Shown here: one piece after another, positions 7,444 through 17,839 of the stretch
How positions within the stretch are numbered: the first letter of the stretch is position 1
How the letters are laid out: the number at the start of each line of letters is the position of its first letter
Source of the DNA: Lactiplantibacillus brownii
GTDB lineage: Bacteria > Bacillota > Bacilli > Lactobacillales > Lactobacillaceae
NCBI RefSeq assembly: GCF_031085375.1
Contig: NZ_JAVCWF010000001.1
Coordinates: forward strand, 124,001 to 188,000
DNA: 64,000 bases
Direction of reading: 5' to 3'
Notes under the pieces: generated by a model
What the model was told of the DNA's origin: nothing
The model's database searches: none
The model's input: the letters and a program-made list of their open reading frames with translations, nothing else
Program-made: the position numbers and the translations under genes

Positions 7444-7459
7444 TGTTTCACGTGAAACA
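7444..7459. promoter_or_regulatory. parS: parS, ParB/Spo0J nucleation site
   Basis: TGTTTCACGTGAAACA is a full 16-bp palindrome identical to the bacterial parS consensus. ParB dimers load here and spread to organise and segregate the origin region. Such sites cluster around oriC, so the window is probably within the origin domain. Confidence 0.93.
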
Positions 7460-7465
7460 ATTTGG

Positions 7466-7660
7466 TTAATTTTCAATTGGATCTTTCATAATCAGCCAGA
7501 GTATCAGATAAGCGATAATCCCAGGAAACATTGGTGTAATCGCTAAAATGACAAAAATCAAACGTGCTAAGTTAGTGTTCCAGTCAAAATGTTCGGCAAT
7601 ACCACCAATGACACCAGCGATAACGCGATCATGACGTGAACGATGAATGTTAATTTTCAT
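7466..7660 (-). CDS. PspC-domain membrane protein, 64 aa
   Basis: A short protein consisting of one PspC domain: the motif HDRVIAGVIGGIAEHFDWN (about residues 9-27) followed by an amphipathic/hydrophobic segment (LARLIFVILAITP) and a C-terminal helix (GIIAYLILWLIM). PspC proteins of this size in lactobacilli sit in the membrane and are linked to envelope stress. In its own orientation the start is preceded by a GGAGG-type site (GGGGAGGTTACTC). It stands alone, and its 3' end abuts the parS site. Confidence 0.88.
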   Translation of the reverse strand: MKINIHRSRHDRVIAGVIGGIAEHFDWNTNLARLIFVILAITPMFPGIIAYLILWLIMKDPIEN

Positions 7661-7737
7661 GAGTAACCTCCCCGTGAACTGTATTTTAGCTCAAGTGTAG
7701 CGTTTTAAGTTGAGTGCGTCCACTAGAACGATTAGCC

Positions 7738-8337
7738 TCAGTGATTGGGGAAGGGGTGATCGGTTAGCAAGGTGGTGTAGTAGCTGATCTCTGCCAAGGC
7801 AGCAGTCAGACCTTTATGGTAGCGTGGTGCCAATGGGGCAGCCGGTATTGGTTGACCATCAGCCTGTAACGTTTCCTGAACATTTCCGACTGGCGTGGGC
7901 TTTGGTAAGACAAGCACGCCCAAACGTTGCAGAATTGGGACGAGCGCCGCGGCACCAAACTGGCCACCGCGCATATTATCGGCATAAGAAATAATCTTTC
8001 CAGGTTTGCGCTGCATCTCGAAGCCAAGAAAATCCAATGCATTTTTCAAAACGGCTGGTTCAGCATGATTATATTCTGGTGTTAAAAAGACATAACCATC
8101 CGCGGCGGCCATGTCGTCGACCCAACGCTGCTGATTGGCTGGTAGCGTTCTCTGTGGATTAGCCATCGGTGGGAGTGCTTCCGAAAAAAACGGTAACTGA
8201 TAAGTGGCCAAGTCTAAAAAGGTGAATTGAACGGCTGATTTAGGTTGCGTAGCCACTAATTGTTGTAAATAGTTAAATAGGTAGCGTCCTAAAGCGCCTT
8301 GCCGTGTACTACCTAAGATAATTGAAATGTTTTTCAT
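7738..8337 (-). CDS. NAD(P)H-dependent FMN reductase-like flavoprotein
   Basis: A 199-residue flavodoxin-like protein of the FMN-reductase family. The N-terminal phosphate loop is IILGSTRQGALGRYL (about 5-19), the substrate/FMN loop contains TPEYNHAEPAVLKNALDF (about 101-118), and GGQFGAAAL follows. Members reduce FMN, quinones, azo dyes or nitro compounds with NAD(P)H in the cytosol. It is transcribed divergently from a MarR regulator, with two similar palindromes in the shared intergenic region, so it is probably a target of that regulator. Confidence 0.88.
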   Translation of the reverse strand: MKNISIILGSTRQGALGRYLFNYLQQLVATQPKSAVQFTFLDLATYQLPFFSEALPPMANPQRTLPANQQRWVDDMAAADGYVFLTPEYNHAEPAVLKNALDFLGFEMQRKPGKIISYADNMRGGQFGAAALVPILQRLGVLVLPKPTPVGNVQETLQADGQPIPAAPLAPRYHKGLTAALAEISYYTTLLTDHPFPNH

Positions 8338-8364
8338 AGATTAAAGTCCTCATTTCTAATATTG

Positions 8365-8376
8365 ATTCATGTGAAT
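8365..8376. promoter_or_regulatory. Probable MarR operator, proximal to the flavoprotein gene
   Basis: ATTCATGTGAAT is a near-palindrome matching the core of the second site at 8419, located in the divergent promoter region. Confidence 0.6.
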
Positions 8377-8418
8377 ACAAAATGGTATTATAGACTCAAA
8401 TTCAAAGTAAGACAAGTA

Positions 8419-8436
8419 TTAATTCACGTGAATTAA
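8419..8436. promoter_or_regulatory. Probable MarR operator, proximal to the regulator
   Basis: TTAATTCACGTGAATTAA is a perfect 18-bp palindrome just upstream of the marR start. With the site at 8365 it suggests joint control of both divergent genes and autoregulation. Confidence 0.7.
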
Positions 8437-8451
8437 AAATGGAGTGATTAA

Positions 8452-8925
8452 ATGACAGGCACCTTAATAACACAACTTATGACCGAATTAAATGGTTTCA
8501 TCACGCAAGATAGGTTGAATGACCGCGAGAAGCAGTGGGCGATCAACCAAGTTAGCGATGCCCAGCTACAAGCGCAATTAAAGCAGCTTTCGACGACCGA
8601 TATCAAGATTATTGCCCAGTTAGCCCAAGCGGATTCGACACGCGCCAAAGCCCTACCACAGCCAACGGCGCTCTCACAGGCGACGATCTCACGGGGACTC
8701 ACCAAGTTAGCAAAATTGGGCTTAGTCGTTAAGTTTCGCAGCCTGAAAAATAATAAAGAGATCCTCGTGCGGCTAACCCCCGCTGGTCAGCAAGTGGCCG
8801 AGCTACATGTGAAGTTGGACGCGGCCATCGCAGCCAAGGCTCAGGTCATTGCTGCAGACTATTCACCGACCGAATTGGCGCGATTTGTTGAGCTGATGCA
8901 CCGAATTAGTCAAATAAAGCCGTAA
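8452..8925 (+). CDS. MarR family transcriptional regulator
   Basis: A 157-residue winged-helix protein. A recognition-helix region (ALSQATISRGLTKLAKLGLVVKF, about 73-95) is followed by a wing (NNKEILVRLTPAGQQVAEL). The dimerising ends are helical. The sequence between about 45 and 75 resembles the MarR HTH loosely. It is divergent to the FMN reductase-like gene and presumably represses it in response to a small aromatic or redox-active ligand. GGAGTGAT precedes the ATG. Confidence 0.83.
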   Translation: MTGTLITQLMTELNGFITQDRLNDREKQWAINQVSDAQLQAQLKQLSTTDIKIIAQLAQADSTRAKALPQPTALSQATISRGLTKLAKLGLVVKFRSLKNNKEILVRLTPAGQQVAELHVKLDAAIAAKAQVIAADYSPTELARFVELMHRISQIKP

Positions 8926-8928
8926 GCA

Positions 8929-8955
8929 TTAGCACTCGTACGTGCAGAGTGCTAA
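8929..8955 (+). promoter_or_regulatory. CIRCE operator (HrcA binding site)
   Basis: TTAGCACTC-N9-GAGTGCTAA is a perfect CIRCE element. HrcA binds it to repress class I heat-shock genes. Here it lies upstream of the hsp20 promoter. Confidence 0.95.
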
Positions 8956-8959
8956 ATTC

Positions 8960-8987
8960 TTGCAACCATGATAAAAGCTGTTAGGAT
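8960..8987 (+). promoter_or_regulatory. Probable sigma-A promoter of hsp20
   Basis: A -35 TTGCAA and -10 TAGGAT are separated by 16 nt, between CIRCE and the CtsR box. Confidence 0.5.
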
Positions 8988-8997
8988 AGATGGTGAA

Positions 8998-9014
8998 GGT
9001 CAGGAAAGGTCAAA
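8998..9014 (+). promoter_or_regulatory. CtsR box
   Basis: GGTCAGG-AAA-GGTCAAA matches the CtsR heptad repeat (GGTCAAA-NAN-GGTCAAA) with two mismatches, downstream of the promoter. Together with CIRCE it implies dual HrcA/CtsR control. Confidence 0.75.
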
Positions 9015-9077
9015 CAGTATTTGATCGTCATGACCCGGAATAACTAGCCAGTAACTTTTTGAAAGGGGATTGTGATT

Positions 9078-9503
9078 ATGGCTAATGAAATGATGAATCG
9101 GAATGGTTTTGGAATGTTAGATCCTTTTGAACGCATGGCACAACGTTTCTGGGCACCTTTTGATGATGGTGAACAGGCGTTAAAGACTGATATTAGTGAA
9201 ACTGATGACCAGTATCAAGTTAAAGTCGATGTGCCTGGTATTGATAAGCAAGATGTTAAGTTAGCTTATCGCGATAATTTACTTTCAATTAAAGTTCAGA
9301 AGCACAGTTTCGTTGATCATGGTGACCAAGCACAAAATGTGGTCATGAATGAGCGTCGCGAAGGCACGTTGCAACGTGATTATATGTTACCAGATGTAGA
9401 AGCTGATCAAATCAAAGCAACCCAAACGGCTGGTGTTTTGACGATTACGTTGCCAAAGTCCAAGCAAGCGATTGCGGACAACGGCAAGATTGAAATTAAT
9501 TAA
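9078..9503 (+). CDS. hsp20: Small heat shock protein, Hsp20/alpha-crystallin family
   Basis: A 141-residue small heat-shock chaperone. It has a short N-terminal arm (FGMLDPFERMAQRFWAPFDDG), the alpha-crystallin domain (about 33-130, with YQVKVDVPGIDKQDVKL and the conserved GVLTITLPK), and a short C-terminal tail. It binds unfolding proteins in an ATP-independent way during heat, ethanol and cold stress. The ATG at 9078 is preceded by GAAAGGGGATTGTG; GTG 9072 is less likely. The upstream region carries CIRCE and CtsR sites. L. plantarum has several such genes, one of which is origin-proximal. Confidence 0.95.
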   Translation: MANEMMNRNGFGMLDPFERMAQRFWAPFDDGEQALKTDISETDDQYQVKVDVPGIDKQDVKLAYRDNLLSIKVQKHSFVDHGDQAQNVVMNERREGTLQRDYMLPDVEADQIKATQTAGVLTITLPKSKQAIADNGKIEIN

Positions 9504-9558
9504 TTTCAAGCCATTAAAAAATGATAAAACTGAATTAGGTCAGGATTAATAAAAAAAT

Positions 9559-9600
9559 AAAGTTGGCAATCTTAGCAAAACTGAGAGTGCCAACTTTTTT
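9559..9600 (+). terminator. Terminator of hsp20
   Basis: The stem AAAGTTGGCA/TGCCAACTTT is followed by a T-run. Confidence 0.85.
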
Positions 9601-9606
9601 GTGGTC

Positions 9607-9648
9607 AAAAAAATGTCTATCACTAGTAAAAACTAGCAATAGACATTT
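9607..9648 (-). terminator. Terminator of the muramidase gene (minus strand)
   Basis: AAATGTCTAT pairs with ATAGACATTT, with an inner CTAG pairing. On the minus strand a T-run follows. Confidence 0.8.
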
Positions 9649-9672
9649 AAATTTATCAGTTAATTTTACCGA

Positions 9673-12270
9673 TTAGTCAACGATGGCAACATAACGATAG
9701 CTGCCTGAAGTAGCTAAATATTTCATCCATTGATAACCGTCTGCAGAAACGGTGCCAAGGTAATGAACTGAATCACCAGTGTAATATTCGCCGACGATTG
9801 AAGCATTTAGACTTGCACCAGTTCGGATATTAGTGTTGGTCTTAAACGTGTAATACCCAGACTTGTTTGATGTCGTGGTTGAACTGGCTTTAGTGCTGGT
9901 CGTAGTCGTTGCGCCACTAACTTTGACGTAACGTTGTGCACCACTGGCAGCTAAATAACGTAGCCAAGTTTGACCATTTTTAGTGATCTTAGCATTGTAA
10001 CGAACGGTACTGCCTTGGTAATAAGTCCCAACAGTTGAGGCTGAGTCACTAGCAGCCGATTTAATCGCGGTGGTGCCGGTAAACTTGTAAGTCCCAGTAG
10101 CCGCTTGAACCGTTTCACTAGTGTTGTTAGTCGTTGAAGCTGAGCTGGTAGTCGTGGTGCCACTGATCTTGACGTAACGTTGTGCGCCACTAGCAGCTAA
10201 ATAACGTAACCAAGTTTGACCATTCTTAGTGATCTTAGCATCGTAGCGAACGGTACTACCCTTGTAGTAAGTCCCAACAGTTGAAGCTGAATCATTAGCA
10301 GCGGACTTGATTGCCGTCGTGCCAGTGAACTTGTAGACCCCAGTTTCAGACTTGATTGTTTCGCTTGAAGCGCTGGAATTATTAGTTGAGGTTGAAGTAG
10401 TTGTTTTAGCGCCAGCAATCTTAACGTAGCGTTGTGCGCCACTAGCAGCTAAATAACGTAGCCAAGTTTCACCATTTTTGGTGATTTGAGCATCGTAACG
10501 AACGGTACTGCCTTTGTAGTAAGTCCCAACAGTTGAGGCTGAGTCACTGGCAGCCGATTTGATCGCCGTTGTACCAGTGAACTTGTAAGTCCCAGTCGTT
10601 GCTTTGATCGTTTCACTAGACGTGCTAGTGTTACTTGAAGTTGAGCTACTGGTTGAAGCGGCAATTTTAACAAAACGTTGCGCGCCACTAGCTGCGAGGT
10701 AACGTAACCAAGTTTCACCATTAGCAGTCACTTTAGCATTGTAACGAACGGTACTACCTTTGTAATAAGTCCCAACAGTTGCCGCTGAATCACTAGCTGC
10801 TGACTTGATAGCGGTAGTCCCGGTAAATTTATAGGTCCCAGATTCAGCTTTAACTGTGGTCCCAGTATTGATTGTGTCACCGGAATTTGTGCTGGTGTTC
10901 GTGCTGGTATTTGTAGGGGTACCAGTGTTAGTGGTACTACTATTGCCAAATGTTGCCGTGCCAGCGCTGTCGCTCAACAAACCAGTGTAGTCGATGCTGA
11001 CATCAATATCGCCGGTATAAGTTGAACCTGAAGGCAAAGTTGCTTTTGAAGAAAATTGCCAAGCACCCATATCTGAATTCCAACGGGTGGTGTTCGTTGG
11101 TGTATAAGGATATTGTGCCATCCAAACACGTGAATTACCAACTGTGGCTGCAACTGCATTGGCATATTGATAATCTTTGAAAGTATAAACACCATGATTA
11201 GTATAACCAGCAGCAGTTAAAGCGGACCAGAAAGTGTTCAAGCTAGAGGCGATGCTAGCGGTCGCAGTTGAAGATTCCATATCCGCGAAGATCAGCACTT
11301 GCTTAGAAACGTTATTCGTCGTCAAGAAGTTGACCAAATTAGACGCTTCGGCAGTGGCTTCCGTGCTAGTAGTAAAGTCAGCATAATGATAGAAATCAAC
11401 ATTTAAACCAGCTTGGTCAGCCATTTTAGCTTCGCTAACGGCTGCTGGGTTTGTATAAGTGGTTCCTTCAGTTGCTTTAACGATAACCGTTTTAACCCCT
11501 AAGGATTTCAAAGTGTTGAAGTCGGATTGGGTCATATCAGCTTGATAAGAGGAGACATCCACAGCGTCAACCGTTGGACGAGTCGTATCACCAATCGTCC
11601 AAGTATCTTCAACAGGTAAAGATTCTGCGACCGCCATGATGCGGCTAGCCACTGGGGCAACCGTCGTGGCGGCACTGGCACTGCTAGTTACAGTTGAGCT
11701 AGCGGATACACTGGACGTGACTGAGCTAGTAGCAGCAGAACTAGTTGCTTCACTAGAGACCGTTGAGCTAGTGGCAGCCGAACTGGTTGCTTCACTGGCA
11801 CTCGACGTACTAGTTGCGGCACTAGAAGTCGTAGCACTGGTGGCAGTGGACGTGCTGGCTTCACTTGCAGCAGAAGTATTAGTGGTACTAGAACTAGTCG
11901 ATGCTTGAGAACTGGAACCACTAGTTACAGTGGTACTTTTGGTACTGTCATTGGTTGAATTAGTGTTAGTGGCATCGCTAGTGCTGGTGTTGGTAGCGCT
12001 ACTTGTATTAGTAGTACTATCTTGACTTGCAGCGTTGCTATATGTATTAACACTGTTTGCTGATGAGCTGGTAGCACTGCTGCTGGATTCACTGGACGTT
12101 GTCTTTACTGTGGCGGTTACGTCAGCGTGGATCGTCGGGTTACTAATCAGAGCACCACCTAAAAATGAGAAAAATGTGAGGCCGGTAACGAGCCAAAGTT
12201 TACCAGATTTATAGAGCTTAAATCTTTCTGACTCATCGAAATTAAGCTGCTTTCGTGATTTAAAATTCAT
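9673..12270 (-). CDS. Secreted GH25 muramidase (lysozyme) with five SH3-like C-terminal repeats
   Basis: An 865-residue surface/secreted peptidoglycan hydrolase. The N-terminus has a KxYKxGKxW-type signal (FKLYKSGKLW, 17-26) and a hydrophobic core, cleaved near HADV. A Ser/Thr/Ala linker (about 50-215) is probably glycosylated. The GH25 domain (about 225-440) starts DAVDVSSYQ and holds the catalytic-site strand IFADMES. Five repeats of about 80 residues follow: four nearly identical (YKFTGTTAIKSAAS...YYKGSTVRY...WLRYLAASGAQRFV) and a diverged last one. These are SH3b-like wall-binding modules separated by Ser/Thr linkers. GH25 enzymes cleave the MurNAc-GlcNAc bond. Repeat number is likely to vary between strains by recombination. 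Confidence 0.93.
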   Translation of the reverse strand: MNFKSRKQLNFDESERFKLYKSGKLWLVTGLTFFSFLGGALISNPTIHADVTATVKTTSSESSSSATSSSANSVNTYSNAASQDSTTNTSSATNTSTSDATNTNSTNDSTKSTTVTSGSSSQASTSSSTTNTSAASEASTSTATSATTSSAATSTSSASEATSSAATSSTVSSEATSSAATSSVTSSVSASSTVTSSASAATTVAPVASRIMAVAESLPVEDTWTIGDTTRPTVDAVDVSSYQADMTQSDFNTLKSLGVKTVIVKATEGTTYTNPAAVSEAKMADQAGLNVDFYHYADFTTSTEATAEASNLVNFLTTNNVSKQVLIFADMESSTATASIASSLNTFWSALTAAGYTNHGVYTFKDYQYANAVAATVGNSRVWMAQYPYTPTNTTRWNSDMGAWQFSSKATLPSGSTYTGDIDVSIDYTGLLSDSAGTATFGNSSTTNTGTPTNTSTNTSTNSGDTINTGTTVKAESGTYKFTGTTAIKSAASDSAATVGTYYKGSTVRYNAKVTANGETWLRYLAASGAQRFVKIAASTSSSTSSNTSTSSETIKATTGTYKFTGTTAIKSAASDSASTVGTYYKGSTVRYDAQITKNGETWLRYLAASGAQRYVKIAGAKTTTSTSTNNSSASSETIKSETGVYKFTGTTAIKSAANDSASTVGTYYKGSTVRYDAKITKNGQTWLRYLAASGAQRYVKISGTTTTSSASTTNNTSETVQAATGTYKFTGTTAIKSAASDSASTVGTYYQGSTVRYNAKITKNGQTWLRYLAASGAQRYVKVSGATTTTSTKASSTTTSNKSGYYTFKTNTNIRTGASLNASIVGEYYTGDSVHYLGTVSADGYQWMKYLATSGSYRYVAIVD

Positions 12271-14074
<1,804 letters not shown>

Positions 14075-14087
14075 ATTGAACCTAGTG

Positions 14088-14131
14088 AAACGACACATAA
14101 TTGGCCTGGAGTTGATTAAGTGTCGTTTTTT
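14088..14131 (+). terminator. Terminator of the GH1 gene
   Basis: The stem AAACGACAC/GTGTCGTTT is followed by a T-run. Confidence 0.85.
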
Positions 14132-14257
14132 GGCAAATATTCAGTATTGAGAAAACATTTCCCGGGAAATAGTCAGCTTAATTTCAAATTGTCGGCTATT
14201 TTTGACAGTCAGTACTGACCAGTCTTGTTATGCTGGTGTATACGAGGAGGATTACTT

Positions 14258-14782
14258 ATGTTAGCGACACAACTACGTGCTCACCGAAAGGCCGCTCACC
14301 TGAGTCAGGCCGCTTTAGCTCAGCAGCTTTATGTCAGCCGGCAAACAATTTCCAACTGGGAAAATGGTAAAAGCTTACCGGATATTTACAGCTTAATTGC
14401 GTTGAGTGACCTATTTGAAATATCGTTGGATGACTTCATTAAAGGAGATGTCCGTATGCAAAAACGACTGGATACTGATCAACAACTTGCGCCATTATTT
14501 GCTGCTGGCACTATTTTTGTCAGCTTTTTAACGGTCATGAACAATGGTCCAATGAGTGAACCTTTTAGCCAACGCTTACGAATGGGACTAATTATTGGTC
14601 AGTTGCTATTCAGTGTTTTTCTGCTATATAAAGGGAAAAACTATGCCCATTCCTTTATTGACCGCCGTGGAAATGGTCGCAAGATTAAGCTGGATTGGTT
14701 TTCAACTTGGTTGATGTATTATTTAACTGTTTTTAATACCGTTGTAACGGTTGCTTTTGGCCTATGGGCGCTCACCGGCTAG
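14258..14782 (+). CDS. XRE-family regulator with C-terminal membrane segments
   Basis: A 174-residue protein. An N-terminal helix-turn-helix of the Cro/CI type (LRAHRKAAHLSQAALAQQLY, then VSRQTISNWENGKSLPDI, about residues 6-45) is joined to a C-terminal part with three hydrophobic segments (about 80-97, 108-125, 150-172). Such membrane-tethered XRE regulators are frequent in lactobacilli. Their signal is usually unknown. ATG 14258 has AGGAGGATTACTT directly upstream, which rules out earlier starts. It precedes an MFS transporter that it may control. Confidence 0.87.
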   Translation: MLATQLRAHRKAAHLSQAALAQQLYVSRQTISNWENGKSLPDIYSLIALSDLFEISLDDFIKGDVRMQKRLDTDQQLAPLFAAGTIFVSFLTVMNNGPMSEPFSQRLRMGLIIGQLLFSVFLLYKGKNYAHSFIDRRGNGRKIKLDWFSTWLMYYLTVFNTVVTVAFGLWALTG

Positions 14783-14929
14783 CAAGGTATCGCTTGATCA
14801 GAAAAATTGGTGCTAAGTTCAAAGCGACAGTAAATTAAGTGTCACTGAGTGGATAAAAATGTGATAAGCTTGTTGAGATAACAATGACTTACTGAAAATT
14901 AGTAGAATTTTAATTTGGAGATGACCGAC

Positions 14930-16159
14930 GTGGATGACGCAGAGCGCGAGCGCGGACCATGGCATCGTAATTTAATCGTTTTATGGTTTTGCACGTTTGT
15001 GGCCGGGATGGCTTTTAGTGAAATTATGCCGTTTTTGTCATTATTTGTGAGTCAATTAGGCGATTTTACCAAACAACAGGTGACGTTTTATAGTGGGTTG
15101 GCGTATGCGGCCGATTATGCGATCTCCGCAATTTCAGCGCCACTCTGGGGCATCATTGCAGATAAAAAAGGCCGTAAAATCATGTTGTTGCGAGCATCAT
15201 TAGGTATGGCAATCGCCATGGGGCTGATGGGCTTTGTGACCAATGTCTGGCAACTGGTGGCTTTACGTGCCCTACAAGGGGTGTTCGCTGGCTTTATTTC
15301 AAATGCACAGGCCTTGGTGGCCTCACAAACGCCACGGAAGTATAGCGGTCACGCGCTTAGCACGCTGATTACGGGTGCTGTGAGCGGCCAGCTTTTTGGC
15401 CCGGTGATTGGTGGCTTTTTGGCACAACTTTTCTCAATTCGAAATACCTTCTTTATTACGGCCGGCTTATTAATGTTGGCTTTCCTGTTAAGTTTGGTAT
15501 TTGTGCAAGAACATTTCAAGCCGGTGGTCCATCATCGACAACCTGGTGAAAGTCGTAATCCGTTGGCTGCCTTTAAGAATCCAACTTTAATTATGATGAT
15601 GTTATGTTCAACGATGATTGTTCAAATGGGGAACGCCTCAATTGCGCCCATCATTAGTTTGTATGTCAAGCAATTAATGCATAATGTCGGGCCGATTACG
15701 GTTGTCGCTGGGATCATTGCGGCATTACCGGGGATTTCAAATATCTTAGCGGCACCGCGGCTAGGCAAATATGGCGATCAACACGGTTCCGGTCGTGTGT
15801 TAGTCTTTGGCTATATTTTTGCTGTGGTGATGTATTTCCCACAAGGACTTGTTTCTAGTGTGGTGGCGTTAGGGTTTTTACGATTTGCGATTGGGATCTC
15901 AGATGGGGCCTTGTTCCCAGAGATTCAGACGGTATTGACAAAAAATACACCGGTGCATCTGACTTCGACAATTTTTAGCTACAATCAATCTTTTCAAGCG
16001 ATTGGAAATATGATTGGTGCGTTCGTTGGCGGGATTATTGCGGGTATTTTTGATTACAATTCGGTCTTTATTTTAACCGCAGTGGTTTTATTGATTAACT
16101 TAGTCTTGATTTTATGGTTAGTGCCAGACATTTGGCAGGGTCGTCGAACCGCGGCGTAG
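14930..16159 (+). CDS. MFS multidrug-type efflux transporter
   Basis: A transporter of about 409 residues with 12 predicted helices and the MFS motif A in the loop 2-3 (GIIADKKGRKIMLLRA). The topology is that of the TetA/MdtG drug:proton antiporter group. GTG 14930 is 9 nt after TTTGGAG and is preferred; ATG 14921 would touch the ribosome binding site. The substrate cannot be read from the sequence. It lies between an XRE regulator and an ArsR regulator. Confidence 0.85.
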   Translation: MDDAERERGPWHRNLIVLWFCTFVAGMAFSEIMPFLSLFVSQLGDFTKQQVTFYSGLAYAADYAISAISAPLWGIIADKKGRKIMLLRASLGMAIAMGLMGFVTNVWQLVALRALQGVFAGFISNAQALVASQTPRKYSGHALSTLITGAVSGQLFGPVIGGFLAQLFSIRNTFFITAGLLMLAFLLSLVFVQEHFKPVVHHRQPGESRNPLAAFKNPTLIMMMLCSTMIVQMGNASIAPIISLYVKQLMHNVGPITVVAGIIAALPGISNILAAPRLGKYGDQHGSGRVLVFGYIFAVVMYFPQGLVSSVVALGFLRFAIGISDGALFPEIQTVLTKNTPVHLTSTIFSYNQSFQAIGNMIGAFVGGIIAGIFDYNSVFILTAVVLLINLVLILWLVPDIWQGRRTAA

Positions 16160-16277
16160 GCTAAAACTGAATGGGCCTGGGACTAATAATCCTGGACTCT
16201 TTTTTGACGGTTTTTTTAATTGTTGTCATTTTTACCACGGGCTTGTTTTTCAAAATGCCACGCGCATACTTAGTTTC

Positions 16278-16577
16278 ATGAATATCGAACTAACAACTTG
16301 TGCCGCTGAAGATCAGCGACACGTGGCAATTTTTAAGGCATTGGCTGAGCAAAATCGGTTGCGAATTATTCGGGTGCTTTATCAAACAGACCGTGAAATG
16401 ACTTGTAGCGAAGTGGGGGCACAATTAAATATCAGCAAGTCGACAACCTCTTATCATTTTAAAGCGCTCCGAATCGTTGGCTTGACCAATACGCGCCAAG
16501 TTGCCCAAACCAAATATTTGTCGTTACAGTTAGCGACCTTTGACCGTTACTTACCAGGGTTCTTAGCCACCCTGTAA
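16278..16577 (+). CDS. ArsR-family transcriptional regulator
   Basis: A 99-residue winged helix-turn-helix: HVAIFKALAEQNRLRIIRVL (about 16-35), recognition helix ISKSTTSYHFKALRIVGL (about 53-70) and a short wing. The only Cys residues are near positions 8 and 42, so the typical CxC metal site is missing and metal sensing is not supported. It precedes the CynX-like transporter by 57 nt and may regulate it. Confidence 0.87.
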   Translation: MNIELTTCAAEDQRHVAIFKALAEQNRLRIIRVLYQTDREMTCSEVGAQLNISKSTTSYHFKALRIVGLTNTRQVAQTKYLSLQLATFDRYLPGFLATL

Positions 16578-16636
16578 TTTTGAGTTGCTTAATTCGATCG
16601 CTATCGAATTAAGCTGACAGAAAGAAGTCTATCCGC

Positions 16637-17827
16637 ATGACAACAACCCATACTCATCAACATAGCCGCTATCTCGCTTTAGGAATGGTGTTAGCCGCAA
16701 CGAATATGCGCCTCCCAATTACGATGATGCCAGGCCTAATTAGTCCCTTGAAACAGACTTTAGGCTTACCCAGTTCAATGGCTGGCCTGATCACCACGAT
16801 TCCTTTATTGACCTTTGCCGTGATGTCACCACTAATTGCGCGCTGGGGGCATCGTTTTGGAAATGAGTGGACGATTTATGGGATGTTGATCGTTTTAGCC
16901 GTTGGGAGTTACTTACGGGTGGTGCCTTCGATCACGTTGTTATTTATTGGGACATTATTGGTTGGCATCGGGGTTGATGGTGGTAACGTCTTGATTCCAG
17001 CGATTATCAAAGATAATTTTCCGCAAAAGATTGAGTTAGCAACTAGTGGCTATACCGTTTCGATGGTACTGATCGGTTCCTTGGGGACGGGTTTGTCGGG
17101 AGTGATGGCTGCCCACTGGTCGCTACCAGTCACCATGGCCGCATTATCCGTTATTGGTCTGCTTAACTTGGTCGTGTGGTCCCCAAATTTGAAATATAAT
17201 CATCGGGCACCCGTTGAAAATTCGGAGACGGCCCAAATACCGGTGCGGCCGAGCGTGTGGCGCTTGCCGTTAGCCTGGGTCGTCACGGCATTTTTTGGCT
17301 TGCAAGCCTTAGTCTATTACTCATTACTGACCTGGTTGCCCACCATCCTGACGGCGCATGGGTTTACGACCGTCGTAGCCGGTAATCTAGTGACTTTAAT
17401 GCAATTAAGTATTTTACCAATGTCATTTTTGGTGCCGGCTACTTCGGGTAAAAAAGCCGGGGTGATCACCATGAATGCTATTGTGGGAATTGGATTTATG
17501 TTAGGTGCTGCGGGGATATTATTGCCCGGGTTAAGTTTGCCATTGGCAATCATTCTGTGCGTGATGCTGGGATTAGGTGCCGGGGCATCGTTCAGCCTCG
17601 CTGTCGTATTTTTTACTCAAAAGACAACTAACGGTTTTGAAACTGCTGATTTATCAGGGATGGCACAATCGGCCGGCTATTTATTGGCAGCGTTGGGGCC
17701 AGTCCTCTTCGGTTGGCTTGGTAGTCACGTTGGCTGGACGTTGGTATTGTGGCTGGCAATTGGTTTTTCAGGCTTGTTAACGTTGTGTGGGGTGATCATT
17801 CAACGTCATGAGTCAATTTATGCTTAG
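16637..17827 (+). CDS. MFS transporter of the CynX/NimT family
   Basis: A 396-residue 12-helix transporter. The start MRLPITMMPGLISPLKQTLGLPSSMAGLITTIPLL is typical of the CynX/NimT branch (cyanate, 2-nitroimidazole), as is the GVDGGNVLIPAIIKDNFP segment. The substrate in lactobacilli is unknown. A His-rich N-terminus (TTHTHQHSR) is present. The alcohol dehydrogenase-like gene follows after 12 nt, so the two are probably co-transcribed with the ArsR gene. Confidence 0.85.
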   Translation: MTTTHTHQHSRYLALGMVLAATNMRLPITMMPGLISPLKQTLGLPSSMAGLITTIPLLTFAVMSPLIARWGHRFGNEWTIYGMLIVLAVGSYLRVVPSITLLFIGTLLVGIGVDGGNVLIPAIIKDNFPQKIELATSGYTVSMVLIGSLGTGLSGVMAAHWSLPVTMAALSVIGLLNLVVWSPNLKYNHRAPVENSETAQIPVRPSVWRLPLAWVVTAFFGLQALVYYSLLTWLPTILTAHGFTTVVAGNLVTLMQLSILPMSFLVPATSGKKAGVITMNAIVGIGFMLGAAGILLPGLSLPLAIILCVMLGLGAGASFSLAVVFFTQKTTNGFETADLSGMAQSAGYLLAALGPVLFGWLGSHVGWTLVLWLAIGFSGLLTLCGVIIQRHESIYA

Positions 17828-17839
17828 GGGTGTTAGAAG

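Noticed and set aside
9951..11921. Many alternate-frame ORFs over the muramidase gene
   Set aside because: They arise from repeated, compositionally biased coding sequence and are shadows of the real frame.
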